64,000 bases of DNA from Stenotrophomonas mori (GTDB lineage: Bacteria > Pseudomonadota > Gammaproteobacteria > Xanthomonadales > Xanthomonadaceae). The stretch is taken from NCBI RefSeq assembly GCF_023556335.1, contig NZ_JAIKTS010000001.1:744001-808000 (forward strand), in the 5' to 3' direction. This document shows positions 54,461 through 64,000 of the stretch, piece by piece (positions within the stretch are counted from its first letter, which is position 1; each line of letters begins with the position of its first letter). The position numbers and the translations under genes were made by a program. The notes beneath the pieces are model-generated. The model was not told where the DNA came from and did not search any database. It saw nothing but the letters and a program-made list of their open reading frames with translations.

Positions 54461-55896
54461 GGTCCGCTTTCCGGGTGCGGTTCGGCGACGATCGCCGCGG
54501 GCAGGAACGCATGCGCCTGCGGCGGCCCCCAGCTGCCGGCCGGGTAGGGTTCCATCGGCAGGTCGGCGACTTTCCAGGCATCGCTGACGCTGTCGATCCA
54601 GGCCCAGGCCGCGCGCACCTCGTCGTCGCGGACGAACAGCGCATGGTTGCCGTTGAAGGCATCCAGGAACAGGCGCTCGTAGGCGATGCGGCGGTGCAGG
54701 CCGGTCGGCACCGACAGCTCCAGTTCCAGCGGCTGCAGTTCCAGCGCGCCCCATTCCGGACCGGCCAGCGAGCTCATCAGCCCCAGCTGGATGTTCTCCT
54801 GCGGCTGCAACTGGAAGGTCAGCCGATTGGGCTGGGCGTGGTGCCGGTCCGGGCGTTCGAACAGCCAGTGCGTGACCGGCTTGAGGTTGACCTCGATACG
54901 GGTGGTGCGCTCGGGCAGGCGCTTGCCGGTGACCAGGTGGAACGGCACGCCGGCCCAGCGCCAGTTGTCGATGTGCGCGGTGACGCCGACGAAGGTCTCG
55001 GCCTCGCTGCCCTCCGGGGGCTGGTAGGCCTGCGCCGGCTGGCCGTCGATGCTGCCGGCGGTGTAGCGGCCGCGCACGCTGTCCTGGGCCGCGTGGCGGG
55101 CATCGAGCGGCCTCAGTGCGCGCAGCACCTTGACCTTCTCGTCGCGGATGCGGTCGGCCTCCAGCGACGCCGGCGGCTCCATCGCCACCAGGCACAGCAG
55201 CTGCAGGATATGGCTCTGCACCATGTCGCGCATGGCACCGGCGCGCGAGTAGTAGGAGTCGCGGCCGTCCACGCCGCCGCTCTCGGCCACCATGATGTGC
55301 ACCGACTCGATATGGTCGCGGTTCCACACCGCTTCCAGCAGGGTGTTGCCGAAGCGCAGCGCCATGAGGTTCTGCACGGCGGCCTTGCCCAGGTAGTGGT
55401 CGATGCGGAAGACCCGGTCTTCGTCGATCAGCCCGCCGATCGACTGCAGGATCTCCTCCGCGCTGCGGCTGTCCGAGCCGATCGGCTTCTCCAGCATCAG
55501 CCGGTGCGGTGCCGCCAGCGCGCCGCCCAGGGCCAGCCCCTGGCAGGTGGAGATGTACAGCCCGGGAGGAATGGAGAGGTAGCTCACGCAGCGGCGGTCG
55601 TTGAACTCGCGCACCGCGTCGGCGATCGAGTCCGGCGCGCGCAGGTCCACCGAGCGGTAGTCGATGCGCCGCAGCAGGTTGTTGACGTCGTCCTGGCTGG
55701 CCTGGGGCAGGGCCTGCTCCAGGCGCGGGCGCAGGAGGTCGTGGAACTTCCCGGTGTCGTGCGGCGACAGCGCCATTGCACGTACGCGGAAATCCTCGGG
55801 CAGCAGGCCGTCGCCGAGCAGCCGCAGCAGGGACGGGAACAGGTAGCGTTGTGCCAGATCGCCTGTGGCACCGAACAGGAGGAGAGTGTCGTGCAT
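54457..55896 (-). CDS. zwf: glucose-6-phosphate 1-dehydrogenase
   Basis: A 479-aa enzyme. The NADP Rossmann motif is LLLFGATGDLAQRYLFPSLL at the N-terminus and the active-site signature RIDHYLGKAAVQNLMALRF near residue 165. It commits glucose-6-phosphate to the Entner-Doudoroff route. I took ATG at 55896 (MHDTLLLFGATGDL), which matches the family. No Shine-Dalgarno precedes it, and a TTGACA 18 bases from CACACT would start the RNA at or next to the ATG. It heads zwf-glk-pgl-edd-eda. Confidence 0.95.
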   Translation of the reverse strand: MHDTLLLFGATGDLAQRYLFPSLLRLLGDGLLPEDFRVRAMALSPHDTGKFHDLLRPRLEQALPQASQDDVNNLLRRIDYRSVDLRAPDSIADAVREFNDRRCVSYLSIPPGLYISTCQGLALGGALAAPHRLMLEKPIGSDSRSAEEILQSIGGLIDEDRVFRIDHYLGKAAVQNLMALRFGNTLLEAVWNRDHIESVHIMVAESGGVDGRDSYYSRAGAMRDMVQSHILQLLCLVAMEPPASLEADRIRDEKVKVLRALRPLDARHAAQDSVRGRYTAGSIDGQPAQAYQPPEGSEAETFVGVTAHIDNWRWAGVPFHLVTGKRLPERTTRIEVNLKPVTHWLFERPDRHHAQPNRLTFQLQPQENIQLGLMSSLAGPEWGALELQPLELELSVPTGLHRRIAYERLFLDAFNGNHALFVRDDEVRAAWAWIDSVSDAWKVADLPMEPYPAGSWGPPQAHAFLPAAIVAEPHPESGP

Positions 55897-55917
55897 GACC
55901 CGAGTGTGGTTTGCCGA

Positions 55918-55931
55918 TGACATCGTTGTCA
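55918..55931. promoter_or_regulatory. LacI-type palindrome upstream of zwf
   Basis: TGACATCGTTGTCA is a perfect inverted repeat (TGACA/TGTCA) around a central TCGT. In context, GATGACATCGTTGTCAAT agrees at 16 of 18 positions with the element I recall for LacI-type NagR in Xanthomonas, AATGACANCGNTGTCATT. It covers the -35 TTGACA (minus strand, 55932-55927) of the putative zwf promoter. It lies in the divergent region with the MalK/UgpC-type ATPase gene. Repressor identity is inferred; no lacI-type gene is in the window. Confidence 0.65.
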
Positions 55932-56174
55932 ATCACCCTTTTTCTATATTCTGCCTGCCGTTCCGGCAGCGGTCCCGCGGCGTGCCTGCGGGCGGGGACA
56001 GCGCCGCCGGAGGCGGGCCTGGCGGCAGGGGGCGGTGTGCGCCCGCGCTCATGGCCGGCGCAGTACCGATGGTGCCATGGGAAAACCGTCGCGTGGCAGA
56101 ATGTTTCCGCCCGATGGGCGGATCCGCGACCCCGGTCCGTGCGGCGGCAGGGTCCAGGTGAGTGGGAGAAGGCG

Positions 56175-57269
<1,095 letters not shown>

Positions 57270-57270
57270 A

Positions 57271-58131
57271 TCAGCGGGCCAGGCCGTCGAGCAGGGGTTC
57301 GAGGCCGGCGGGTGCGCCGGCCACTTCCAGCCCGGTTCCGTCCCGATCCAGCGGCAGCACCGCCAGTGCCAGGTCGCCGGCGCAGCTGACCAGGGTGCCG
57401 AGGCTGCTGCCGGACGCGGTGACGGCCTCGCCGGGCGAGCCGGGGGCCGCGGTCCGCAGCAGGACCAGCGAGCGCTTGGCCTTGCCCAGGAAGTGCGTGC
57501 GGGCGACGATTTCCTGGCCCGGATAGCAGCCCTTCTTCACACTGTAGGCGGACAGGCGGTCCAGTCCCAGCTGCTGCGGCGTCCAGTGCTCGCGCTGGGA
57601 GTCCTCCAGGCGCGGCAGTCCATAGCGCAGGTCCGACTGGCGCCAAGCCAGCTCCGCGGCGTCCTCGTGCGGAACGGTCCCGGCGACGGCCAGGCGCAGC
57701 GTGCGCGGCAACGCCGGCGTGCCGGCATCCAGTTCGAGCGTTCCGTCCTCCAACCGTGCCAGGGCCGCACCGCGGGCCCGGTCCGGGGCGGCGAACGCGG
57801 CCTGGACCTCCAGGTCCGCGGCCGGGGCGATGACCACCTTGCGGCGGAACACGAAGCGCCGCAGCTGTTCAGCCATGGCCTCCACGCCGCCGTCATGGCA
57901 GACCAGCAGCAGAGTCTGGGGATCCACGCGCAGCAACTGGAAGACCGAGAGCACCCGGCCCTTGGCGGTCAGCCAGGCGCTCCATTGCCAGTGGCCATCG
58001 GCCAGGGACGGCACATCGTTGGCGAACTGGGCCTGGGCGAAGGCCACCGCGTCCGGCCCGGAAAGGGTCAGCACTTGGGGCCGCTGGAGGGCGCGCAAGC
58101 CCTTGAAAAGAGGGGTGAGGTTGTCAGACAC
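57271..58131 (-). CDS. ygfZ: tRNA-modifying/iron-sulfur repair protein YgfZ
   Basis: A 286-aa folate-binding protein of the GcvT superfamily. The diagnostic motif is KKGCYPGQEIVARTHFLGKA near residue 195, with the essential Cys. YgfZ supports certain Fe-S enzymes and tRNA modification through tetrahydrofolate. The GTG at 58131 gives the usual N-terminal length; the frame is open to 58182 but would run into the SdhAF4 gene. It is divergent from the sdh operon, whose Fe-S subunit may benefit from it. Confidence 0.9.
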   Translation of the reverse strand: MSDNLTPLFKGLRALQRPQVLTLSGPDAVAFAQAQFANDVPSLADGHWQWSAWLTAKGRVLSVFQLLRVDPQTLLLVCHDGGVEAMAEQLRRFVFRRKVVIAPAADLEVQAAFAAPDRARGAALARLEDGTLELDAGTPALPRTLRLAVAGTVPHEDAAELAWRQSDLRYGLPRLEDSQREHWTPQQLGLDRLSAYSVKKGCYPGQEIVARTHFLGKAKRSLVLLRTAAPGSPGEAVTASGSSLGTLVSCAGDLALAVLPLDRDGTGLEVAGAPAGLEPLLDGLAR

Positions 58132-58149
58132 GTGAACGGGGACTAAAAT
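58121..58149 (+). promoter_or_regulatory. sigma-70 promoter of the sdh operon
   Basis: TTGTCA (58121-58126), exactly 17 bases of spacer, then TAAAAT (58144-58149): five of six matches in each box. Transcription would begin near 58156, about 15 bases before the SdhAF4-like start. The -35 and spacer overlap the first codons of the divergent ygfZ gene, so the two transcripts may interfere. Confidence 0.75.
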
Positions 58150-58170
58150 TTGTGCGTTGCGAGACCGAAC

Positions 58171-58344
58171 ATGATAGGCCAAACAACCCCCACTCCCCAG
58201 GAAGGAACCGAAGCGGTGCCGGTACCGGAAAAGCAGCCGCTTGCCGATACCGGAACAGTGCCGCAGGAAATCGGCGGACGCGGCGGACTCGATCCGGTGC
58301 GTTACGGCGATTGGGAGAAAAACGGTCGCTGCATCGATTTCTGA
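58171..58344 (+). CDS. succinate dehydrogenase assembly factor 4-like (DUF1674) protein
   Basis: A 57-residue protein. The first half is Pro/Glu-rich and disordered; the last 25 residues are the conserved DUF1674 block, EIGGRGGLDPVRYGDWEKNG and then RCIDF. In mitochondria and alphaproteobacteria this SdhAF4 family binds flavinylated SdhA and protects it until SdhB joins. Placement 53 bases before sdhC fits this role. It is the first gene after the promoter. ATG at 58171. Confidence 0.88.
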   Translation: MIGQTTPTPQEGTEAVPVPEKQPLADTGTVPQEIGGRGGLDPVRYGDWEKNGRCIDF

Positions 58345-58397
58345 GCAGCGTCAGCCAACGCGGCAGCCGCCGCCCAGCCGAGATAACGAGTCAGCGA

Positions 58398-58790
58398 ATG
58401 GCGAACAGACCCCGCCCCCTTTCTCCACACCTTCAGGTGTATCGCTGGCAGATTCAGATGGCCACCTCGATCCTGCATCGGGCCAGTGGCATCGTTCTGT
58501 CCGTTGGAGCCTTGATCATCGCCGGCGGTTTGCTCGCCCTGATGATGGGCCCCGAGTCCTGGAACTGCTTCACCGACCACGCCGGCGCCTGGTACGGCAA
58601 GGTGATCCTGTTCGGCTGGACCTGGTGCTTCGCCTACCACCTGTGCAACGGCATCCGCCACATCGTGCAGGACTTCGCCGTCGGCTACAGCAAGGCCGCC
58701 TTCATCCGCAGCAGCTGGATGTCGGTGATCGGTTCGCTGGTCATCACCGCGCTGGTCTGGATCTACGTCTGCGTCGGAGGCGCCGCATGA
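58398..58790 (+). CDS. sdhC: succinate dehydrogenase cytochrome b556 subunit
   Basis: A 130-aa membrane anchor with three helices. RPLSPHLQVYRWQIQMATSI opens it, with SPHLQVY the SdhC N-terminal motif. SILHRASGI binds quinone (Ser/Arg), and the heme-ligand His lies in YHLCNGIRHIVQDF near residue 84. It anchors the SdhAB catalytic part and reduces ubiquinone. It overlaps sdhD by 4 bases. Confidence 0.96.
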   Translation: MANRPRPLSPHLQVYRWQIQMATSILHRASGIVLSVGALIIAGGLLALMMGPESWNCFTDHAGAWYGKVILFGWTWCFAYHLCNGIRHIVQDFAVGYSKAAFIRSSWMSVIGSLVITALVWIYVCVGGAA

Positions 58791-59170
58791 GCAACTTCCG
58801 CACTCCCCTGAAGAACGTCCGCGGCCTCGGCAGCGCCAAGTCCGGCACCGTGCACTTCATCCACCAGCGCCTGACCGCCACCGCGCTGGTCGCGCTGACG
58901 CTCTGGTTCCTGTGCTTCGTGGTCAGCCTGCTCGGCGCCGACTACGTCACCGCCGTCGGTGCCGTGGCCAAGCCCTGGAACGCGATCGCCCTGGTCGGCT
59001 TCCTGGTCGCCATGTTCTGGCATGCGCAGCTCGGCCTGCAGGTCGTGCTGGAGGACTACATCCACAACTCGCTGCTGGCGCTGGCGCTGCAGACCACGGT
59101 CAAGTTCGTCGCCGTGCTCGGCGCGCTGGTCAGCATCTTCGCGGTCGCCCGCATCGCGCTTGGGAACTGA
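58787..59170 (+). CDS. sdhD: succinate dehydrogenase membrane anchor subunit
   Basis: A 127-aa three-helix protein. RTPLKNVRGLGSAKSGTVHF at the start and FWHAQLGLQVVLEDYIH near residue 75 carry the conserved His and Asp-Tyr of the heme/quinone site. It starts by ATGA overlap with sdhC and ends 3 bases before sdhA, so the anchor and catalytic subunits are made together. Confidence 0.96.
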   Translation: MSNFRTPLKNVRGLGSAKSGTVHFIHQRLTATALVALTLWFLCFVVSLLGADYVTAVGAVAKPWNAIALVGFLVAMFWHAQLGLQVVLEDYIHNSLLALALQTTVKFVAVLGALVSIFAVARIALGN

Positions 59171-59173
59171 TAC

Positions 59174-60964
59174 ATGTCTGCTTACAACATCATTGAACAC
59201 AAGGTCGACATGGTGGTCGTCGGCGCCGGTGGCGCGGGCCTGCGCGCGACCTTCGGCCTGGCCCAGAAGGGCCTGCAGACCGTCTGCATCACCAAGGTGT
59301 TCCCGACCCGCTCGCACACCGTGGCCGCACAGGGCGGCATCGCCGCCGCGCTGGCCAACATGGGCGAGGACGACTGGCGCTACCACTTCTACGACACCAT
59401 CAAGGGCGGCGACTGGCTGGGCGACCAGGACGCCATCGAATACATGTGCCGCGAGGCCATCCCGGCGGTGATCGAACTGGAGCACTACGGTGTTCCGTTC
59501 AGCCGCACCGAGGACGGCAAGATCTACCAGCGCCCGTTCGGCGGCATGACCACCAAGTACGGTGAAGGCCCGTCCGCGCAGCGTACCTGCGCCGCCGCCG
59601 ACCGTACCGGCCATGCCATGCTGCACACGCTGTACCAGCAGTCGCTGGCGCACGACGCGCGGTTCATGATCGAGTACTTCGCGCTGGACCTGATCTTCGA
59701 CGAGGAGGGCGTCTGCCGCGGCGTGCTGGCGCTGGACATGGCCGAGGGCACCCTGCACCTGTTCCGCGCCCACGGCGTGGTGCTGGCCACCGGCGGCTAC
59801 GGCCGCGCCTACTTCAGCGCCACCTCGGCGCACACCTGCACCGGCGACGGCGGCGGCCTCGTGGCCCGTGCCGGCCTGCCGCTGCAGGACATGGAGTTCG
59901 TGCAGTTCCACCCGACCGGCATCTACGGCGCCGGCTGCCTGATCACCGAGGGTGTCCGCGGCGAAGGCGGCATCCTGCGCAACAGCAGCGGCGAGCGCTT
60001 CATGGAGCGCTACGCACCGCACTACAAGGACCTGGCCTCGCGCGACGTGGTGTCGCGCTCGATGACCATCGAGATCCGCGAAGGCCGCGGCGTCGGCGAG
60101 CACAAGGACCACATCCTGCTCGACCTGACCCACCTGGGCCCGGGCGTGATCGACGACAAGCTGCCGGGCATTGCCGAGAGCGCCCGCATCTTCGCCGGCG
60201 TCGACGTGCACAAGCAGCCGATCCCGGTGATCCCGACCGTGCACTACAACATGGGCGGCGTACCGACCAACTACCACGGCGAAGTGGTGCGCAAGGTCGG
60301 CGACGACCCCGATGCGGTGGTGCCGGGGCTGTACGCCATCGGCGAGGCCGGTTGCGTGTCGGTGCACGGCGGCAACCGCCTGGGCTCCAACTCGCTGCTC
60401 GACCTGGTGGTGTTCGGTCGCGCCGTGGCCAACCGCTGTGCCGAGACGATCAAGCCGGGTGCGCCGCACAAGGCGCTGCCGTCGGACGCCTGCGACAAGG
60501 CGCTGGGCCTGCTGGACAAGCTGCGCCACGCCGATGGCGATACGCCGACCGCCGTCATCCGCGACCGCATGCAGCGCACCATGCAGGCCGACGCCGCGGT
60601 GTTCCGCACCAGCCAGACGCTGGCCGAGGGCTGCAAGAAGATGGCCGATGTGTTCGATTCTTTCCAGGACGTGAAGGTCTCCGACCGTTCGCTGGTCTGG
60701 AACTCGGACCTGATCGAAACCTACGAACTGAACAACCTGCTGCTCAACGCCGTGGCCACCATCAACTCGGCCGAGCAGCGCAAGGAAAGCCGGGGCGCCC
60801 ACGCCCACGAGGACTATCCGGACCGCGACGACGAGAACTGGATGAAGCACACGCTGGTCACCGTCGACGAGAAGGGCAAGTGCAGCTTCGACTACCGTCC
60901 GGTGCACATGTACACGCTCACCGACGACGTCGCCGTCGTGCCGCCCAAGCCGCGCGTCTACTGA
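59174..60964 (+). CDS. sdhA: succinate dehydrogenase flavoprotein subunit
   Basis: A 596-aa flavoprotein. The Rossmann FAD motif is [20 protein letters not shown], and the covalent FAD His lies in [20 protein letters not shown] near residue 45. Active-site segments are [20 protein letters not shown] near 245 and [20 protein letters not shown] near 395. It oxidises succinate to fumarate at the inner face of the inner membrane, linking the TCA cycle to the quinone pool. Length is standard. Confidence 0.98.
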   Translation: MSAYNIIEHKVDMVVVGAGGAGLRATFGLAQKGLQTVCITKVFPTRSHTVAAQGGIAAALANMGEDDWRYHFYDTIKGGDWLGDQDAIEYMCREAIPAVIELEHYGVPFSRTEDGKIYQRPFGGMTTKYGEGPSAQRTCAAADRTGHAMLHTLYQQSLAHDARFMIEYFALDLIFDEEGVCRGVLALDMAEGTLHLFRAHGVVLATGGYGRAYFSATSAHTCTGDGGGLVARAGLPLQDMEFVQFHPTGIYGAGCLITEGVRGEGGILRNSSGERFMERYAPHYKDLASRDVVSRSMTIEIREGRGVGEHKDHILLDLTHLGPGVIDDKLPGIAESARIFAGVDVHKQPIPVIPTVHYNMGGVPTNYHGEVVRKVGDDPDAVVPGLYAIGEAGCVSVHGGNRLGSNSLLDLVVFGRAVANRCAETIKPGAPHKALPSDACDKALGLLDKLRHADGDTPTAVIRDRMQRTMQADAAVFRTSQTLAEGCKKMADVFDSFQDVKVSDRSLVWNSDLIETYELNNLLLNAVATINSAEQRKESRGAHAHEDYPDRDDENWMKHTLVTVDEKGKCSFDYRPVHMYTLTDDVAVVPPKPRVY

Positions 60965-60982
60965 TCCGGGGAACCTACGAAC

Positions 60983-61768
60983 ATGGCTGAATTTGCACTT
61001 CCTAAGAACTCCCGGATCACCCAGGGCAAGCACTTCCCCGTCCAGGGCGGCGGCAAGAACGTGCGCACGTTCAAGATCTACCGCTGGAGTCCGGACGACG
61101 ACCAGAACCCGCGGACCGACACCTACGAGGTCGACCTCGACGCGTGCGGCCCGATGGTCCTGGACGCGCTGATCAAGATCAAGAACGAGGTCGACCCGAC
61201 GCTGACCTTCCGCCGCTCCTGCCGCGAGGGCATCTGCGGTTCGTGCGCGATGAACATCGACGGCACCAACACCCTGGCCTGTACCCGCGCGATCAGCGAT
61301 TGCGCCAAGGCCGAGGTGCCGATCTACCCGTTGCCGCACATGGAGGTGGTCAAGGACCTGGTGCCGGACCTGACCCACTTCTACGCGCAGTACGCGTCGA
61401 TCAAGCCGTGGATCCGCACCCAGACCCCGGCGCCGTCGGACCGCGAACGCCTGCAGTCGCCGGAAGACCGCAAGAAGCTCGACGGCCTCTACGAGTGCAT
61501 CCTGTGCGCCTGCTGCTCGACCTCGTGCCCGAGCTACTGGTGGAACGGCGAGCGCTACTTGGGCCCGGCGATCCTGTTGCAGGCCTATCGCTGGATCATC
61601 GATTCGCGCGACGAGGACACCGGTGCGCGCCTGGACGACCTGGAAGATCCGTTCAAGCTGTACCGTTGCCACACCATCATGAACTGCGCCCGGACCTGCC
61701 CGAAGGGGCTGAACCCGGCGCTGGCGATCGCCGAGATCAAGAAGCTGATGATGGCGCGCCGCGCCTGA
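60983..61768 (+). CDS. sdhB: succinate dehydrogenase iron-sulfur subunit
   Basis: A 261-aa protein with all three clusters visible. The [2Fe-2S] site is [20 protein letters not shown] near residue 75. The [4Fe-4S] and [3Fe-4S] ligands lie in [19 protein letters not shown] near 172 and [20 protein letters not shown] near 231. It passes electrons from SdhA to the quinone site. It follows sdhA by 18 bases and ends the core operon before a UUCG-capped terminator. Confidence 0.98.
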   Translation: MAEFALPKNSRITQGKHFPVQGGGKNVRTFKIYRWSPDDDQNPRTDTYEVDLDACGPMVLDALIKIKNEVDPTLTFRRSCREGICGSCAMNIDGTNTLACTRAISDCAKAEVPIYPLPHMEVVKDLVPDLTHFYAQYASIKPWIRTQTPAPSDRERLQSPEDRKKLDGLYECILCACCSTSCPSYWWNGERYLGPAILLQAYRWIIDSRDEDTGARLDDLEDPFKLYRCHTIMNCARTCPKGLNPALAIAEIKKLMMARRA

Positions 61769-61808
61769 GGCGCGGGTTTCCCGCGATGCCCCGGCATCGC
61801 GGTCAGGG

Positions 61809-61845
61809 CGGCACCGGTCCTTCGGGTCGGTGCCGTCTCCGTTTC
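61809..61845 (+). terminator. UUCG-capped terminator after sdhB
   Basis: CGGCACCG (61809-61816) pairs with CGGTGCCG (61828-61835). The inner CC-TTCG-GG gives a very stable C(UUCG)G tetraloop, and the stem is followed by TCTCCGTTT. An earlier hairpin, GCGATGCC/GGCATCGC, lies at about 61785-61802. Together they should end or strongly reduce transcription between sdhB and sdhE. Confidence 0.72.
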
Positions 61846-61880
61846 CGCCGCGCATCGGCCGCGGCACCGGCAGGTGAGCG

Positions 61881-62135
61881 ATGACTCCTGAAGACGAGAT
61901 CGAGCTGAAGAAGCTGCGCTGGCGCTGCCGGCGCGGCATGCGCGAACTGGACCAGCTGTTCGGTCGTTACCTTGACCAGCGCTGGCGGCAGGCGCCGACG
62001 GCGGAGCGCGCGGTTTTCCTGCAGCTGATTGAAACCGAAGACGACAAGCTGTGGCGCTGGTCCATGGGCTACGAGACCTGTCCGGATGCACCGCAGGCCG
62101 CACTGCTGGAGTACATCCGCACCCTTCCGCTGTGA
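61881..62135 (+). CDS. sdhE: succinate dehydrogenase flavinylation factor SdhE
   Basis: An 84-aa helical protein. It has the RGxxE-type motif in [20 protein letters not shown] near residue 16 and the [11 protein letters not shown] segment near 52. SdhE (YgfY) promotes covalent FAD attachment to SdhA. It lies after the sdhB terminator and before ygfX, as in E. coli sdhE-ygfX, which E. coli encodes far from sdhCDAB; here they adjoin. Confidence 0.94.
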   Translation: MTPEDEIELKKLRWRCRRGMRELDQLFGRYLDQRWRQAPTAERAVFLQLIETEDDKLWRWSMGYETCPDAPQAALLEYIRTLPL

Positions 62136-62517
62136 GTGGCGTCCTTCGCGCTGGCTGGCCGCCGCCTTGCTGCTGCTGGGTGCGTTCGCCGCGCTGGCGC
62201 TGCTGAACTGCGGGCTGGAGGATCGCCGCGGCGCTTGGGGCGCGGCCACGTTGGCGGCCGCCTGGGGCCTGGTGCAGGCGCGGCGCGAGGGGCGGCGGCG
62301 GCCGCGCACGCTGCTGCTGCCGGCGCCACCGGCGCCGGTCGAGGTCGACGGCATGGCGGTGGGGGCGCTGCAGCTGCTGGAACGCGGCCCGCTGGTGGTC
62401 CTGCGGTGGCGCCGCGACGGCCGCCGCGGGCAACTGCTGTTCTGGCCGGATACGCTGCCGCGCGCCCGGCGACGTGAACTGCGACTGGCCCTGCGCGCCC
62501 GGCATGTTTCCCCATGA
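62086..62517 (+). CDS. ygfX: YgfX/CptA-like membrane protein
   Basis: A 143-aa frame overlapping the last 50 bases of sdhE. Homology-like sequence begins at [20 protein letters not shown] and has two hydrophobic segments. The family-like end has [20 protein letters not shown], then [20 protein letters not shown]. This matches the YgfX layout: two helices, then a beta-rich cytosolic part. In E. coli YgfX partners SdhE and has been described as a toxin acting on cytoskeletal proteins, a disputed role. ATG at 62086 is the only nearby in-frame start, so the true N-terminus is uncertain. Confidence 0.72.
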   Translation: MHRRPHCWSTSAPFRCEWRPSRWLAAALLLLGAFAALALLNCGLEDRRGAWGAATLAAAWGLVQARREGRRRPRTLLLPAPPAPVEVDGMAVGALQLLERGPLVVLRWRRDGRRGQLLFWPDTLPRARRRELRLALRARHVSP

Positions 62518-62561
62518 CGCGCGGGGATGGCACCATGGCGCGACTTCACCGGCACACGCGC

Positions 62562-63798
62562 ATGTTCAGACCCTTACCTGTCGCCATCGGATTGCGTTAC
62601 CTGCGGGCCAAGCGCCGCAACGGCTTCATCTCCTTCATCTCCATGGCCTCGATCCTGGGCATCGCGCTCGGGGTCACGGTGCTGATCACCACGCTGGCGG
62701 TGATGAGCGGCTTCCAAAAGGAGATCCGCGACCGGCTGCTGCAGATGTCGGCGCATGCCACGGTCAGCGCCGAAGGCGCGCCGATGACCGACTGGCAGCA
62801 TGCCGTGGACGTGGCGATGCGCGACCCGCGGGTGGCAGGCGCCGCGCCCTACATCGAGATCCAGGGCATGCTCGCCGGGCCGCGGGTGCAGGGCGCGATC
62901 GTGCAGGGCGTCGATCCGGCGCTGGAGCCGAAGGTGTCGGTGCTCGGCGAGAAGATGCAGCGGGGTACGCTGGACAGCCTGCAACCGGGGGAGTTCAACA
63001 TCCTGCTCGGCAAGGAGCTGGCGCTGTGGCTGGGCGTGGACGTGGGTGACAGCGTGGTGGCCACGCTGGCCGAGATCCAGGGCACCCCGGTCGGCGCGAT
63101 GGCGCGCACCAAGCGCTTCAAGGTCAGCGGCATCTTCGAAGCGGGCTCCAACGAGGTCGACCGCGGCGTGGCCTTCGTCAACATGCGCGACCTGGAACGG
63201 GTGCTGCGGGTCGACGGCGTGACCGGGGTACGGCTCAAGCTGCACGACATGGACCAGGCCTACGGCGTGGCGCGCGACCTGGCCCTGAACCTGGACGGCG
63301 GCTACTACCGGGTCAGCGACTGGACCCAGGACAACGCCAACCTCTACCACTCCCTGCGCATGGAGAAGACGGTGATGGGCATCCTGCTGTCGCTGATCAT
63401 CCTGATGGGCGCCTTCACCCTGGTGAACTCGCAGGTGATGCTGGTCACCGACAAGCAGGCCGACATCGCCATCCTGCGCACCCTGGGGCTGACGCCCGGC
63501 GGGGTGATGCAGGTGTTCATGGTGCAGGGCACCCTGATCGGGATCATCGGCACGCTGCTCGGCTTCGTCAGCGGCGTCACCCTGACCTGGAACCTGGAGC
63601 GGATCCTGGACGGCATCGAACGGCTGTTCAACGTCACCCTGCTGCCGCCGGACGTCTACTACATCACCGGGCTGCCCACCGACATGCAGGCCAGCGACGT
63701 GACCGCGACCGTGCTGGTGGCGTTGTTGATGAGTTTCCTGGCAACGCTGTACCCGGCCTGGCGCGCGGCGCGCACGCAGCCGGCGGAGGCACTGCGCT

Positions 63799-63806
<8 letters not shown>
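62562..63806 (+). CDS. lolC: lipoprotein-releasing ABC transporter permease LolC/E
   Basis: A 414-aa inner-membrane protein of the LolC/LolE family. The N-terminal [20 protein letters not shown] and [20 protein letters not shown] precede helix 1. A large periplasmic domain (about 50-260) is followed by the FtsX-type helices [20 protein letters not shown] and [20 protein letters not shown], ending [12 protein letters not shown]. It extracts outer-membrane lipoproteins to LolA. I used ATG at 62562 on family length; ATG at 62514, overlapping the ygfX stop, would add 16 residues. It overlaps lolD. Confidence 0.94.

Positions 63807-64000
<194 letters not shown>

Noticed and set aside
55926..55950. 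Promoter TTGTCA/TATATT for the MalK/UgpC-type ATPase
   Set aside because: The spacer is 13 bases, too short for sigma-70, although the TATATT could serve with another upstream element.
58763..61939. Long minus-strand frame opposite sdhD, sdhA and sdhB
   Set aside because: It mirrors highly conserved genes and has no motif of its own.

Overview
The window is about 70% GC and reads as chromosomal DNA of a Xanthomonadaceae bacterium in the Xanthomonas/Stenotrophomonas/Pseudoxanthomonas/Luteimonas range. Evidence for this is the argC-argH-proB-proA order, the short (430 aa) ArgH, GTAG-type REP palindromes, a MetX homologue of the xanthomonad GNSMGGM type, the TonB receptor/glycosidase/Entner-Doudoroff locus, and the sdh cluster flanked by assembly factors. 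Genus is not resolvable from sequence alone. No phage, insertion sequence or CRISPR array is visible. Genes are dense, with many 4-base ATGA overlaps.

Layout. 1-4.7 kb: end of arginine synthesis (argC, argH), a 91-bp-period REP array, a YciI-like protein, and proline synthesis (proB, proA). 4.7-6.4 kb: a CynX/NimT-like exporter and two identical tRNA-Pro(CGG) genes with terminators. 6.4-12.9 kb: divergent cydABX (cytochrome bd oxidase) and cydDC (its assembly ABC transporter), separated by a perfect FNR-type box. 12.9-15.5 kb: a secreted alpha/beta hydrolase and metX, which has a heavily structured leader.

15.6-28.9 kb is one long minus-strand run for c-type cytochrome biology. The cytochrome c maturation genes are split: ccmA-ccmB lie upstream and ccmC-D-E-F-G-H-I plus a methyltransferase downstream. 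Between them is a module with a TetR regulator, an MtrA/DmsE/PioA-type decaheme cytochrome (ten CXXCH), an MtrB/PioB-type outer-membrane barrel, a diheme cytochrome c and an azurin. This looks like a trans-outer-membrane electron conduit with two soluble periplasmic carriers, embedded in the machinery that attaches its hemes. It has its own promoter and a palindromic candidate TetR operator. It is the most interesting system in the window.

29-38 kb: a YbdL-type aminotransferase with an omega-amidase, a Bcr/CflA-like MFS exporter divergent from an AraC regulator, rluB-scpB-scpA, and yciI-bolA. 38.6-57.3 kb: a carbohydrate-utilisation locus. It holds an Oar-like TonB-dependent receptor, a PF10091-type lipoprotein glycosidase, a CUT1 ABC importer (binding lipoprotein and two permeases) and a 1055-aa discoidin/six-hairpin glycosidase. 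The Entner-Doudoroff genes zwf-glk-pgl-edd-eda follow on the other strand, with a MalK/UgpC-type ATPase divergent from zwf over a LacI-type palindrome. The logic is outer-membrane import, depolymerisation, inner-membrane import, phosphorylation, then Entner-Doudoroff breakdown.

57.3-62.5 kb: ygfZ, an SdhAF4-like protein, sdhCDAB, sdhE and ygfX, i.e. succinate dehydrogenase with several maturation factors. 62.5 kb to the end: lolC and the start of lolD (lipoprotein release).
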